5,059 nt of DNA from Lachnospiraceae bacterium (GTDB lineage: Bacteria > Bacillota > Clostridia > Lachnospirales > Lachnospiraceae), in assembly GCA_017615375.1 (NCBI GenBank), contig JAGAAH010000219.1:1-5059 (forward strand), written 5' to 3'. This document shows positions 1 to 5,059 of the stretch, one piece after another. The position numbers and the translations under genes were made by a program. Every line of letters begins with the position of its first letter. The first letter of the stretch is position 1. The notes beneath the pieces were generated by a model. It made no database searches and was not told where the DNA came from. It worked only from the letters and a program-made list of their open reading frames with translations.

Positions 1-1262
1 TGACTGCTCTTTGCTGGATTGCCCTTTCAATCGTCGGCGCAATGCCTTTCTACCTTACCAAGGAAATTCCGTTTTATATAGATGCTTTATTTGAGACTAT
101 ATCGGGTTTCACAACAACCGGTGCAAGTATATTGCCGCGAGTTGAAGATCTCTCGCACTGCTCTCTTTTGTGGAGAAGCTTTACGCATTGGATTGGCGGT
201 ATGGGTGTACTTGTTTTCTTACTTGCAATTATCCCGATGAACGGTGGTTCCCATATGAACCTCATGCGTGCCGAGTCTCCGGGTCCATCAGTCGGAAAGC
301 TCGTACCTAAAGCGCGCGAGACAGCCAAGATTCTCTACCTTATCTATATAGGACTTACGGTTGCGGAATTTCTTCTTTTGGTTATCGGTCGCATGCCGAT
401 ATTCGACGCAACATGTATAAGCTTCGGAACCGCAGGTACCGGTGGTTTCGGTGTAAGATCTGACAGCTTATTATCCTACTCACCTTACATTCAGTGGGTA
501 GTAACGATATTTATGATTCTTTTCGGTGTTAACTTTAACGCCTACTTCTTTATCATCTTCGGAAAGTTTAAAAAAGCTCTTTCCATGGAAGAAGTAAAGA
601 CCTACATTGCCGTAATACTCGGTGCTGTTGCAATCCTTATGATTGATGTATTACGCATTTGCGGAAACTTTTTCACTGCATTACGTCATTCATCATTTAC
701 GGTTGCATCAATTATGACGACGACAGGTTTTGCAACGCTTGACTTTAATACCTGGTCGGTAACAAGCCGCTTTATCCTCGTATGCTTAATGTTCATGGGT
801 GCATGTGCAGGTTCAACCGGCGGCGGTATCAAAGTATCAAGATTCATCATTCTTTTGAAAACAGTAAAAAAAGAGCTTCTTTCATACCTTCATCCGAAGA
901 GCATTAAGAAGATTAAGATAGACGATCATCCGGTAGAGCACGAAGTTGTGCGCTCCACAGATGTATACTTTATAACTTTTGTAATTATATTTACTACTTC
1001 GTTATTCCTTATTTCCTTTGACGGAAAGGACCTTGTAACAAGCTTTACGGCTGTTGCGGCAACGATTAACAACATCGGACCGGGTCTTGAAATGGTCGGC
1101 CCTACAGGAAACTACATGTTATTTTCTCCTTTCAGCAAGATTATTCTTATGATCGATATGCTTGCAGGAAGACTTGAATTATTCCCGTTACTGCTTCTTT
1201 TCTACCCTGTAATGTGGAAAGATTTGTTCTTCAGTACATTAAGAGAAAAGTACAAAAAATAA
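1..1262 (+). CDS. trkH: TrkH/KtrB-family potassium uptake channel subunit (5' end outside window)
   Basis: This is the membrane subunit of a Trk/Ktr potassium uptake system, which moves K+ across the cytoplasmic membrane and is normally gated by a cytoplasmic TrkA/KtrA nucleotide-binding ring. No such partner gene is in the window. The frame is open from base 3, before the first ATG at 42, and the residues ahead of it (TALCWIALSIVGA) match the family, so the gene starts upstream. About 420 codons are visible, so perhaps 60 N-terminal residues are missing. All four pore-loop filter segments can be read: SGFTTTGAS (about 102-128), GTAGTGGFG (426-452), TTTGFAT (717-737) and NNIGPG (1068-1085). 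Other family hallmarks are HWIGGMGVLVF, GACAGSTGGGIKVSR and, near the C-terminus, AGRLELFPLLLLFYPVMW. The stop is TAA at 1260-1262, with a strong terminator about 110 bases later. Family assignment is secure; TrkH versus KtrB subtype is not. Confidence 0.95.
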   Translation, partial: TALCWIALSIVGAMPFYLTKEIPFYIDALFETISGFTTTGASILPRVEDLSHCSLLWRSFTHWIGGMGVLVFLLAIIPMNGGSHMNLMRAESPGPSVGKLVPKARETAKILYLIYIGLTVAEFLLLVIGRMPIFDATCISFGTAGTGGFGVRSDSLLSYSPYIQWVVTIFMILFGVNFNAYFFIIFGKFKKALSMEEVKTYIAVILGAVAILMIDVLRICGNFFTALRHSSFTVASIMTTTGFATLDFNTWSVTSRFILVCLMFMGACAGSTGGGIKVSRFIILLKTVKKELLSYLHPKSIKKIKIDDHPVEHEVVRSTDVYFITFVIIFTTSLFLISFDGKDLVTSFTAVAATINNIGPGLEMVGPTGNYMLFSPFSKIILMIDMLAGRLELFPLLLLFYPVMWKDLFFSTLREKYKK

Positions 1263-1284
1263 TGCAACTTTTGTTAAAAAAGTG

Positions 1285-1313
1285 TTGTGTTATTATTTTG
1301 TCAGTGTTATAAT
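1285..1313 (+). promoter_or_regulatory. Extended -10 sigma-A-type promoter
   Basis: A perfect -10 hexamer TATAAT (1308-1313) is preceded by TGT, which gives the extended -10 pattern TGnTATAAT. A weak -35 (TTGTGT, 1285-1290, three of six consensus bases) lies exactly 17 bases upstream. Transcription would start near 1320. It lies just after the trkH stop and no coding frame follows; the first thing downstream is the terminator at 1370-1404. It therefore either drives a short RNA or is left over from a displaced gene. Confidence 0.6.
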
Positions 1314-1319
1314 CCTATA

Positions 1320-1404
1320 CAAGTGGTGTTGTTCATCCAGTGAAAACACGACTATTATCCCATTCATTTAAAAAATAAGCAGGCTTAACGCCTGCTTATT
1401 TTTT
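1320..1404 (+). ncRNA. Candidate small RNA of about 85 nt between promoter and terminator
   Basis: A transcript from the promoter at 1285-1313 would run about 85 nt to the terminator ending at 1404. Inside it is a second hairpin at 1326-1349: GTGTT (1326-1330) pairs with AACAC (1345-1349), TTCA (1332-1335) pairs with TGAA (1341-1344), G1331 is bulged and the loop is TCCAG. No start codon with a useful reading frame is present; the TTG at 1329 reaches a stop after four codons. It does not resemble 6S, SRP RNA, tmRNA or a riboswitch class I recognise. The call rests only on promoter, hairpin and terminator spacing, so it is a hypothesis. Confidence 0.35.
1370..1404 (+). terminator. Rho-independent terminator after trkH
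   Basis: A perfect 15-bp inverted repeat (1370-1384 with 1390-1404) surrounds a TTAAC loop. The GC core is GCAGGC/GCCTGC, flanked by an A-run on the left and TTATTTTTT on the right, so it could work in both directions. It would end the trkH transcript and any RNA started at about 1320. Confidence 0.88.
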
Positions 1405-1421
1405 ACTTATTGTTTATTTTA

Positions 1422-1636
1422 GGGCGCTATGCCTTAATTATATGCAGCTGAACTGCTATTGCTGCACTAAGTTCACTCTTCAAGAGGTAACCCAAGCATT
1501 CGTCGCGCTCAACTCGCTCGACTCGTATCAGCAGTACGAGTCGGCTCGAACAGTGACCGCTCCTCGCTAACCTCTTTTGAGTTCACTAAGTGCGCAATGC
1601 AAGTGTTCCGCTCGCATATATTAAGGTATAGCGCCC
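1422..1636 (+). repeat. MITE-like palindromic element, copy A (215 bp)
   Basis: The element is an imperfect palindrome along its whole length. The terminal inverted repeats are 1422-1445 and 1614-1636. They begin GGGCGCTATGCC on the left and, read from the right end, GGGCGCTATACC. They match at 22 of 23 aligned positions plus a one-base gap. TA sits directly outside both ends (1420-1421 and 1637-1638), as expected for a TA target duplication. The centre is a perfect 9-bp stem CGACTCGTA/TACGAGTCG (1519-1527 and 1535-1543) with the asymmetric loop TCAGCAG, which defines the + orientation. An inner arm pair (about 1464-1488 with 1569-1594) also pairs imperfectly. No transposase or credible gene lies inside. 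Copy B is a diverged relative in reverse orientation. The family is not one I can name. Confidence 0.75.
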
Positions 1637-1651
1637 TATCACAAATCACTA

Positions 1652-1869
1652 CGTAGCAAAAACTTAAATATAAGCAGGCGTAGCGCCTAACGCAGCGCTT
1701 AATGAATGCAAGCAAGCATAGCGAGTCGAGCAAACTGTTTGAGCAAGCTCGCACTGCTGATGCGAGCTTAGCGAGTTTTGCGAGACGAACGCTTGATCAT
1801 GCTTGTGCCGCATGAATTTAGCGGCGAAGTTATAGCGCTTGAATGCTTATATTCAAGCTTTTTGCGACA
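1652..1869 (-). repeat. MITE-like palindromic element, copy B (about 218 bp, inverted relative to A)
   Basis: This is a second copy of the family in reverse orientation, beginning about 12 bases after copy A and its flanking TA. The end regions 1649-1676 and 1844-1872 are inverted repeats matching at 25 of 28 positions plus a one-base gap, including a perfect ten-base block AATATAAGCA (1667-1676 with 1844-1853). TA occurs at 1650-1651 and 1870-1871, which suggests boundaries just inside, but they are less certain than for A. The central stem AAGCTCGCA/TGCGAGCTT (1745-1753 and 1761-1769) encloses CTGCTGA, the reverse complement of A's loop. Bases 1734-1795, reversed, align ungapped with 1493-1554 of copy A at 49 of 62 positions. 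Its terminal repeats share a CTTAA...ATATA.GC pattern with those of A. No gene is visible inside. Confidence 0.7.
1837..1863 (+). terminator. Possible terminator-like hairpin at the end of repeat B
   Basis: GCTTGAAT (1837-1844) pairs perfectly with ATTCAAGC (1851-1858) around the loop GCTTAT and is followed by five Ts (1859-1863). It has the form of a weak + strand terminator. It overlaps the terminal repeat of copy B and no gene feeds into it from the left, so it may simply be part of the repeat. Confidence 0.3.
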
Positions 1870-1881
1870 TAGGTATACAAA

Positions 1882-1908
1882 AAGGGCGCATACCACGTAT
1901 ACGCCCTT
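1882..1908 (-). terminator. Terminator of the antiporter gene (likely bidirectional)
   Basis: AAGGGCG (1882-1888) pairs with CGCCCTT (1902-1908); after a C/A mismatch (1889/1901), ATAC (1890-1893) pairs with GTAT (1897-1900) around a CAC loop. Read on the - strand, the GC stem is followed by TTTTT, 24 bases past the antiporter stop codon. On the + strand it is followed by TTATTTTG, so it may also stop rightward transcription. Confidence 0.8.
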
Positions 1909-1931
1909 ATTTTGATTATAACTGCAAACAA

Positions 1932-3203
1932 TTAAATTCCTTTGTTGACCTGACGTGAAGACTTTCTTCCTTCAGGATTAATCTCTCCTGCCTTCATAAG
2001 CGACATCTTCGTCAATGTCGGTCCTACAAGTTCATATACAAGAACCGAGAAGAGAACTACGTTACGGATTATCGGACCATCACTTAATGTTGCCGCGGTT
2101 ATAGCCATACCAAGTGCTACACCTGCCTGCGGAAGAAGCGTAATACCGATATACTTTGTTATATGCTCACTGCAATGAGTCATCTTACAACTTATCCATG
2201 AACCCGAAATCTTACCGAGCGATCTGAATACGATATATACAATACCGAGCAATAATACAAGAACGTTACCAAGGATTGAAAGGTCAAGTTCCGCACCGGA
2301 TAATACGAAGAAAAGTACATTAACCGGAGCTGTCCAGCCGTCAACCTTATCCATAAGTTCTTCGGAAGTCTCCGCAATATTGCAGAAAACGGTACCCATC
2401 ATCATACATACAAGTAAAAGCGAGAATCCAAACTTAACACCGAATACGTTAAATTCAAGCGATGAAATACCTACCGTAAGCAAGACAAACGCAACCGATA
2501 AAGAGATACGTTTTGAATTCGAATGGAAGAATCTCTCAAGCTGATTCAAAACCATACCTGCTATGGTACCAAGTACAAGTGATAACACAATCTCAACAAT
2601 CGGCTCTACAGCTACACTTACTATACTGATTGAACCCTGCTCCAAAGCTCTTGCAATACCGAATGATACCGAGAAAAGTACGAGTCCTACCGCATCATCA
2701 ATTGCAACTACCATTAAAAGAAGCTTGGTCAAAGGTCCGTTAGCCTTATACTGTCTTACAACCATTAGCGTTGCCGCAGGTGCTGTTGCCGCTGCGATAG
2801 CACCAAGCGTAATAGCCGATGAAACCGAAATAAGAGCCGGATCTATAAAATGAACTACAAGTAAAGCTGCATCAACAATAATCGTCGTAATCACAGCCTG
2901 TAAAATACCTACGGTTACAGCCTGCTTACCCATAAGCTTTAAAGACGAAAGACGGAATTCATTACCGATTGCAAAAGCGATGAATCCAAGTGCAACCTGA
3001 CTTACTATCTTAAGATTTGCAACCTCTTCAAGAGTTGCAAAACCAATTCCGCTTATTCCGAATCTACCAATAAAGAAAGGTCCAAGTAAAAGACCAGCTA
3101 TCAAATATGCCGTAACTGCCGGAAGGTGAACCTTCTTAGCAAGTCTCGACATCAAAAGACCTCCTGCAAGAGCTACTGCAAGGCCTATAATCATTGCTGC
3201 CAT
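1932..3203 (-). CDS. CPA2-type cation:proton antiporter, single membrane domain
   Basis: The gene encodes a 423-residue integral membrane protein of the Na+(K+)/H+ exchanger superfamily, which swaps monovalent cations for protons at the cytoplasmic membrane. Roughly a dozen hydrophobic segments fill residues 1-400. Family signatures are HLPAVTAYLIAGLLLGP (about 26-42), the crossover-type segment ATAPAATLMV (139-148), the acidic pair AIDDAVG with D169 and D170 as the expected ion-binding site, the basic motif FRSLGK (326-331), and LLPQAGVALGMA (356-367). The protein stops about 20 residues after the last segment, so the C-terminal TrkA-N/RCK domain typical of KefB/KefC is absent. The ATG at 3203 is preceded at 7 bases by AGGAGG. 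It has its own promoter (-10 at 3277-3282) and terminator, so it is probably monocistronic. It converges on the trkH gene. The transported ion and direction cannot be read from sequence. Confidence 0.9.
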   Translation of the reverse strand: MAAMIIGLAVALAGGLLMSRLAKKVHLPAVTAYLIAGLLLGPFFIGRFGISGIGFATLEEVANLKIVSQVALGFIAFAIGNEFRLSSLKLMGKQAVTVGILQAVITTIIVDAALLVVHFIDPALISVSSAITLGAIAAATAPAATLMVVRQYKANGPLTKLLLMVVAIDDAVGLVLFSVSFGIARALEQGSISIVSVAVEPIVEIVLSLVLGTIAGMVLNQLERFFHSNSKRISLSVAFVLLTVGISSLEFNVFGVKFGFSLLLVCMMMGTVFCNIAETSEELMDKVDGWTAPVNVLFFVLSGAELDLSILGNVLVLLLGIVYIVFRSLGKISGSWISCKMTHCSEHITKYIGITLLPQAGVALGMAITAATLSDGPIIRNVVLFSVLVYELVGPTLTKMSLMKAGEINPEGRKSSRQVNKGI

Positions 3204-3210
3204 ATCTATT

Positions 3211-3216
3211 CCTCCT
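3211..3216 (-). promoter_or_regulatory. Ribosome binding site AGGAGG of the antiporter gene
   Basis: On the - strand AGGAGG lies 7 bases ahead of the ATG at 3201-3203. This supports that start over the in-frame ATG three codons later. Confidence 0.85.
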
Positions 3217-3217
3217 G

Positions 3218-3230
3218 AGCATTAAATGCT
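3218..3230 (-). promoter_or_regulatory. Small palindrome in the antiporter leader
   Basis: AGCATT (3218-3223) and AATGCT (3225-3230) form a perfect inverted repeat around one base, directly upstream of the ribosome binding site. A second small hairpin, GGCG/CGCC (3245-3248 and 3254-3257), lies further up in the same leader. They could be an operator, leader structures or chance; the one-base centre makes the first a better candidate for a protein site than for an RNA hairpin. Confidence 0.3.
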
Positions 3231-3276
3231 TTAAATATATTCTTGGCGTATACCGCCTTTTAATCGAACAGCGCTT

Positions 3277-3305
3277 ATTATAACGCAAAAAAAAGCAAAA
3301 AGATA
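3277..3305 (-). promoter_or_regulatory. Promoter of the antiporter gene
   Basis: The - strand reads TATAAT at 3282-3277, a perfect -10 box. At 17 bases upstream the -35 position reads TATCTT (3305-3300), which is a poor match. Transcription would start near 3270 and leave a leader of about 65 nt before the ATG. The upstream half overlaps the terminator of the preceding gene, so the antiporter appears to be transcribed separately. Confidence 0.55.
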
Positions 3306-3322
3306 GTACTTTTTGCTTTTTT
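3289..3322 (-). terminator. Terminator after the SEC-C protein gene
   Basis: A perfect 14-bp inverted repeat (3289-3302 with 3309-3322) surrounds a six-base loop. The stem is AT-rich (A-runs, GC, A-run, G) and on the - strand ends in a run of Ts that continues past the stem to 3287. It begins 10 bases beyond the stop codon of the SEC-C gene. The low GC content makes it weaker than the other terminators here. Confidence 0.75.
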
Positions 3323-3332
3323 CATAATTTGT

Positions 3333-4547
3333 TTAATTATCGCTTCGTGACATGCAGCAGAACTGATATTCTTTGCCGGAACCGCAAGGACATATATCCC
3401 TCGGATAAATCTTCCTTGTCGTAACCACGGCACCGTCACCGTCAAGTCCTCTCGGATATGTCATCGAAGAAATTTCCGTTGCAAGTGACTGATAATCAAC
3501 CTCAAAACCAAGCCTTGTAAGAAGTTCTTCATGCTTCTGCAAAGTATCCGCCATGGTCTCGGTATCTGCCACTATACGATTCCATTTATAATCTCCGAAA
3601 GAAGGATCGATTTCAATCCACTCCTTATAAGTGTGACCTTGGAACCTCTGCATTCTCGTATTGTAATACCCGGTAAGAATATCCGTTAATACCTGCTTAA
3701 GTTCTATATCATTACCAAACTTAATGCCCCAATCATTAAACCACTCTTCTATATCGGCAAAATCGTCACCCATCGCAAAACGATTGTATATATCCGAAAC
3801 CGCATGCAACGCGTCAAGCTCATCAAGCTGCTTTAAAAAGAAATCAAGAAGATTATTATAGCTTTCCTCACTTAATAAGCAAAACTCCGCAGCGTATTCC
3901 TCAATCTCGTCTCTTGTAGGTATATAGTAATTCTCCATCTTACGTATCTTGATTCTGTCCCCGCAAGATGGTTCTGCTGCAAAAAAGCGCTCATATATTA
4001 TATTTCCGTCATCTATACAAGGATTAAGATCCTGCGGCAACGCCCTGTACTTGGCCCAAAATTCCTCGAATGTAGGCGCTTTTCCACGCTTGGTGCAGAA
4101 TAACTTATATAAAATCTCTCTCGGCGCAGCGCCGTATATCGTGCATAATACACCGATACAGCATCTCATCCAATGATTGTTCTCGCGAAGCTCGAGAAAC
4201 TCCGACAAATCAATCTCTTCAAAAGCCGCTCTTACATCATCCGGTATAAGCAGCGTAGAGTCTTCGGTTATTGCCGCATAATCGAGCTCGGCAAGCCTTA
4301 TGGCGCCTTCTGCGTTAACATCATCTATATCAACTTCTTCCTGCAATCCCTGCATAAGAAGATCCATATCATCCTCGGATATAACGGACAGTCTTTCCAT
4401 CATAACCTTCGGTCTAAGTAAAAATCCGGACAACTCCGCAACAAGTGCCTCTTTGGTTCTGTTGGCAGGTGCTACAAGATGGAGCTGTGCGAGATACTCA
4501 CGTAACTGATCAGTGTTGTATTGCTCTAAGATAGTCGCAATCTTCAT
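3333..4547 (-). CDS. SEC-C motif protein of unknown function
   Basis: The gene encodes an acidic, apparently soluble protein of 404 residues. Its clear signature is the C-terminal SEC-C motif RDICPCGSGKEYQFCCM, with C386, C388, C397 and C398 in the spacing (CxC, eight residues, CC) of the zinc-binding tail known from SecA and many otherwise unrelated proteins. Residues 1-46 (including DQLREYLAQLHL and KEALVAELSGFLL) look like a small helical fold similar to SAP or Rho-N domains, and about 129-150 (CCIGVLCTIYGAAPREILY) resembles a helix-turn segment seen in clostridial SEC-C proteins; both are weak impressions. There is no signal peptide or membrane segment. I chose the ATG at 4547 because AGAGGG ends 8 bases before it. 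A GTG at 4556 would add three codons but overlaps that ribosome binding site. It lies 30 bases downstream of the LysR-type gene with no terminator between, so the two are probably co-transcribed. The role is unknown. Confidence 0.85.
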   Translation of the reverse strand: MKIATILEQYNTDQLREYLAQLHLVAPANRTKEALVAELSGFLLRPKVMMERLSVISEDDMDLLMQGLQEEVDIDDVNAEGAIRLAELDYAAITEDSTLLIPDDVRAAFEEIDLSEFLELRENNHWMRCCIGVLCTIYGAAPREILYKLFCTKRGKAPTFEEFWAKYRALPQDLNPCIDDGNIIYERFFAAEPSCGDRIKIRKMENYYIPTRDEIEEYAAEFCLLSEESYNNLLDFFLKQLDELDALHAVSDIYNRFAMGDDFADIEEWFNDWGIKFGNDIELKQVLTDILTGYYNTRMQRFQGHTYKEWIEIDPSFGDYKWNRIVADTETMADTLQKHEELLTRLGFEVDYQSLATEISSMTYPRGLDGDGAVVTTRKIYPRDICPCGSGKEYQFCCMSRSDN

Positions 4548-4555
4548 AATCAGCA

Positions 4556-4561
4556 CCCTCT
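4556..4561 (-). promoter_or_regulatory. Ribosome binding site that sets the SEC-C gene start
   Basis: AGAGGG on the - strand (4561-4556) is 8 bases from the ATG at 4547-4545. Because it covers the first base of the upstream in-frame GTG (4556), it argues against that codon as the start. Confidence 0.7.
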
Positions 4562-4577
4562 TTCCATGTTGTCTAAT

Positions 4578-5059
4578 TTATTTGCCCGTACGTCCTTTTC
4601 CGGTTCCCGTAACGATTAAATCAAAGAAAGCCTGCATTGAACGTGTAACCCACTTATTCTTATGATAGATAAGCTGGCGATAAACCATAAGCGGAGAATC
4701 AGGTCCCATAAGCTCAGGCACATTAATGCCTACAAGCTTACCCTTCTTAATTGCTTCAGATACAACAAAGTGAGGTAAGACCGTAATTCCGCCGTTATTC
4801 ATAATGTAGTTTACGATAAACTCGGTATTTCCTATCTCGAGGAAAGGCTTTATTGATCTGCCCATAGATGCCAAATGCTGCTCAATTATGTATCTGTAGC
4901 TTGCATCACGCTCTGTCAATACGAATTCATGTGTAAGAAGCTCATCCAACGTTACCGTCTTTCTGTCTGCCAAAGGATGATTCTTGGATGCAGCTATAAC
5001 CACATGCTCAGGGCGCTCAAGTATCTTGGTAAAGTTATTGCTGTATACTTTCTTATCAA
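4578..5059 (-). CDS. LysR-family transcriptional regulator, C-terminal half (5' end outside window)
   Basis: The frame is open from the right edge to the TAA at 4580-4578. About 160 codons are visible out of the roughly 300 usual for LysR regulators. What remains is the later part of the periplasmic-binding-protein-like effector domain: HVVIAASKNHPLADRKTVTL, then EFVLTERDASYRYIIEQHL, the central EIGNTEFIVNYIMNNGGITV, and LPHFVVSEAIKKGKLVGI, all typical of the family. The N-terminal winged helix-turn-helix that binds DNA lies beyond the window. The GTG at 5003 is internal; residues before it (KILERPEH) continue the domain, so it is not the start. The effector and target genes cannot be inferred. 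The following SEC-C gene is probably in the same transcript. LysR regulators often control a divergently transcribed neighbour, which would be outside the window to the right. Confidence 0.92.
   Translation of the reverse strand, partial: DKKVYSNNFTKILERPEHVVIAASKNHPLADRKTVTLDELLTHEFVLTERDASYRYIIEQHLASMGRSIKPFLEIGNTEFIVNYIMNNGGITVLPHFVVSEAIKKGKLVGINVPELMGPDSPLMVYRQLIYHKNKWVTRSMQAFFDLIVTGTGKGRTGK

Noticed and set aside
74..328. Open frame of 84 codons on the - strand
   Set aside because: It lies wholly inside the trkH coding region, whose residues match the channel family through this stretch.
1509..1754. Open frame of 81 codons on the - strand
   Set aside because: It spans the end of repeat A, the gap and half of repeat B, shows no recognisable protein character, and its length is explained by GC-richer palindromic repeat sequence.
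1420..1872. CRISPR array
   Set aside because: There are only two units, each over 200 bp and palindromic, in opposite orientation, with no regular repeat-spacer pattern.
1420..1872. Intact insertion sequence
   Set aside because: Neither element has room for or encodes a transposase; the inverted ends alone support only a non-autonomous element.
2563..2853. Open frame of 96 codons on the + strand
   Set aside because: It is antisense to the antiporter gene, and its low-complexity Ser/Thr/Ala/Ile composition is what the complement of a membrane protein gives.
3245..3257. Riboswitch in the antiporter leader
   Set aside because: The leader is only about 65 nt with two tiny hairpins and lacks the conserved cores of ion-sensing classes that I know.
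3949..4509. Three overlapping + strand open frames of 69-82 codons
   Set aside because: All lie antisense to the SEC-C protein gene, overlap each other and have no family resemblance.

Overview
The window looks like chromosomal DNA from a low-GC Gram-positive bacterium, probably a clostridial gut or rumen type such as Lachnospiraceae. This is inferred from the AGGAGG-type ribosome binding sites, TATAAT -10 boxes, U-tract hairpin terminators and the style of the proteins. The genus cannot be fixed from the sequence alone.

Layout. A TrkH/KtrB-type potassium channel subunit, cut by the left edge, runs on the + strand to 1262. A 669-base gene-free interval follows (1263-1931). Facing it on the - strand is a single-domain CPA2-type cation:proton antiporter (1932-3203) with its own -10 box, leader and terminator. 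To its right on the - strand lies an apparent two-gene unit: a LysR-family regulator cut by the right edge (4578-5059), then, 30 bases downstream, a 404-residue protein ending in a SEC-C zinc-binding motif (3333-4547). That unit ends at a hairpin terminator (3289-3322) just before the antiporter promoter.

The gene-free interval is the most interesting part. It begins with an extended -10 promoter (1285-1313) and a perfect 15-bp-stem terminator (1370-1404), which together bracket a possible RNA of about 85 nt. After these come two adjacent, diverged copies of one palindromic repeat family in opposite orientation: copy A at 1422-1636 and copy B at about 1652-1869. Each has imperfect terminal inverted repeats bordered by TA and a central 9-bp stem closed by the same 7-base loop (TCAGCAG on one strand or the other). 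The central 62 bases align without gaps between copies at 49/62 positions. Eight of the 13 differences are four compensated base-pair changes in the 9-bp stem, so the fold itself appears to be maintained. No transposase is encoded, so these are best described as MITE-like, non-autonomous palindromic elements.

The potassium uptake subunit and the cation:proton antiporter converge on this interval and could both serve ion and pH homeostasis, but nothing in the sequence shows co-regulation.
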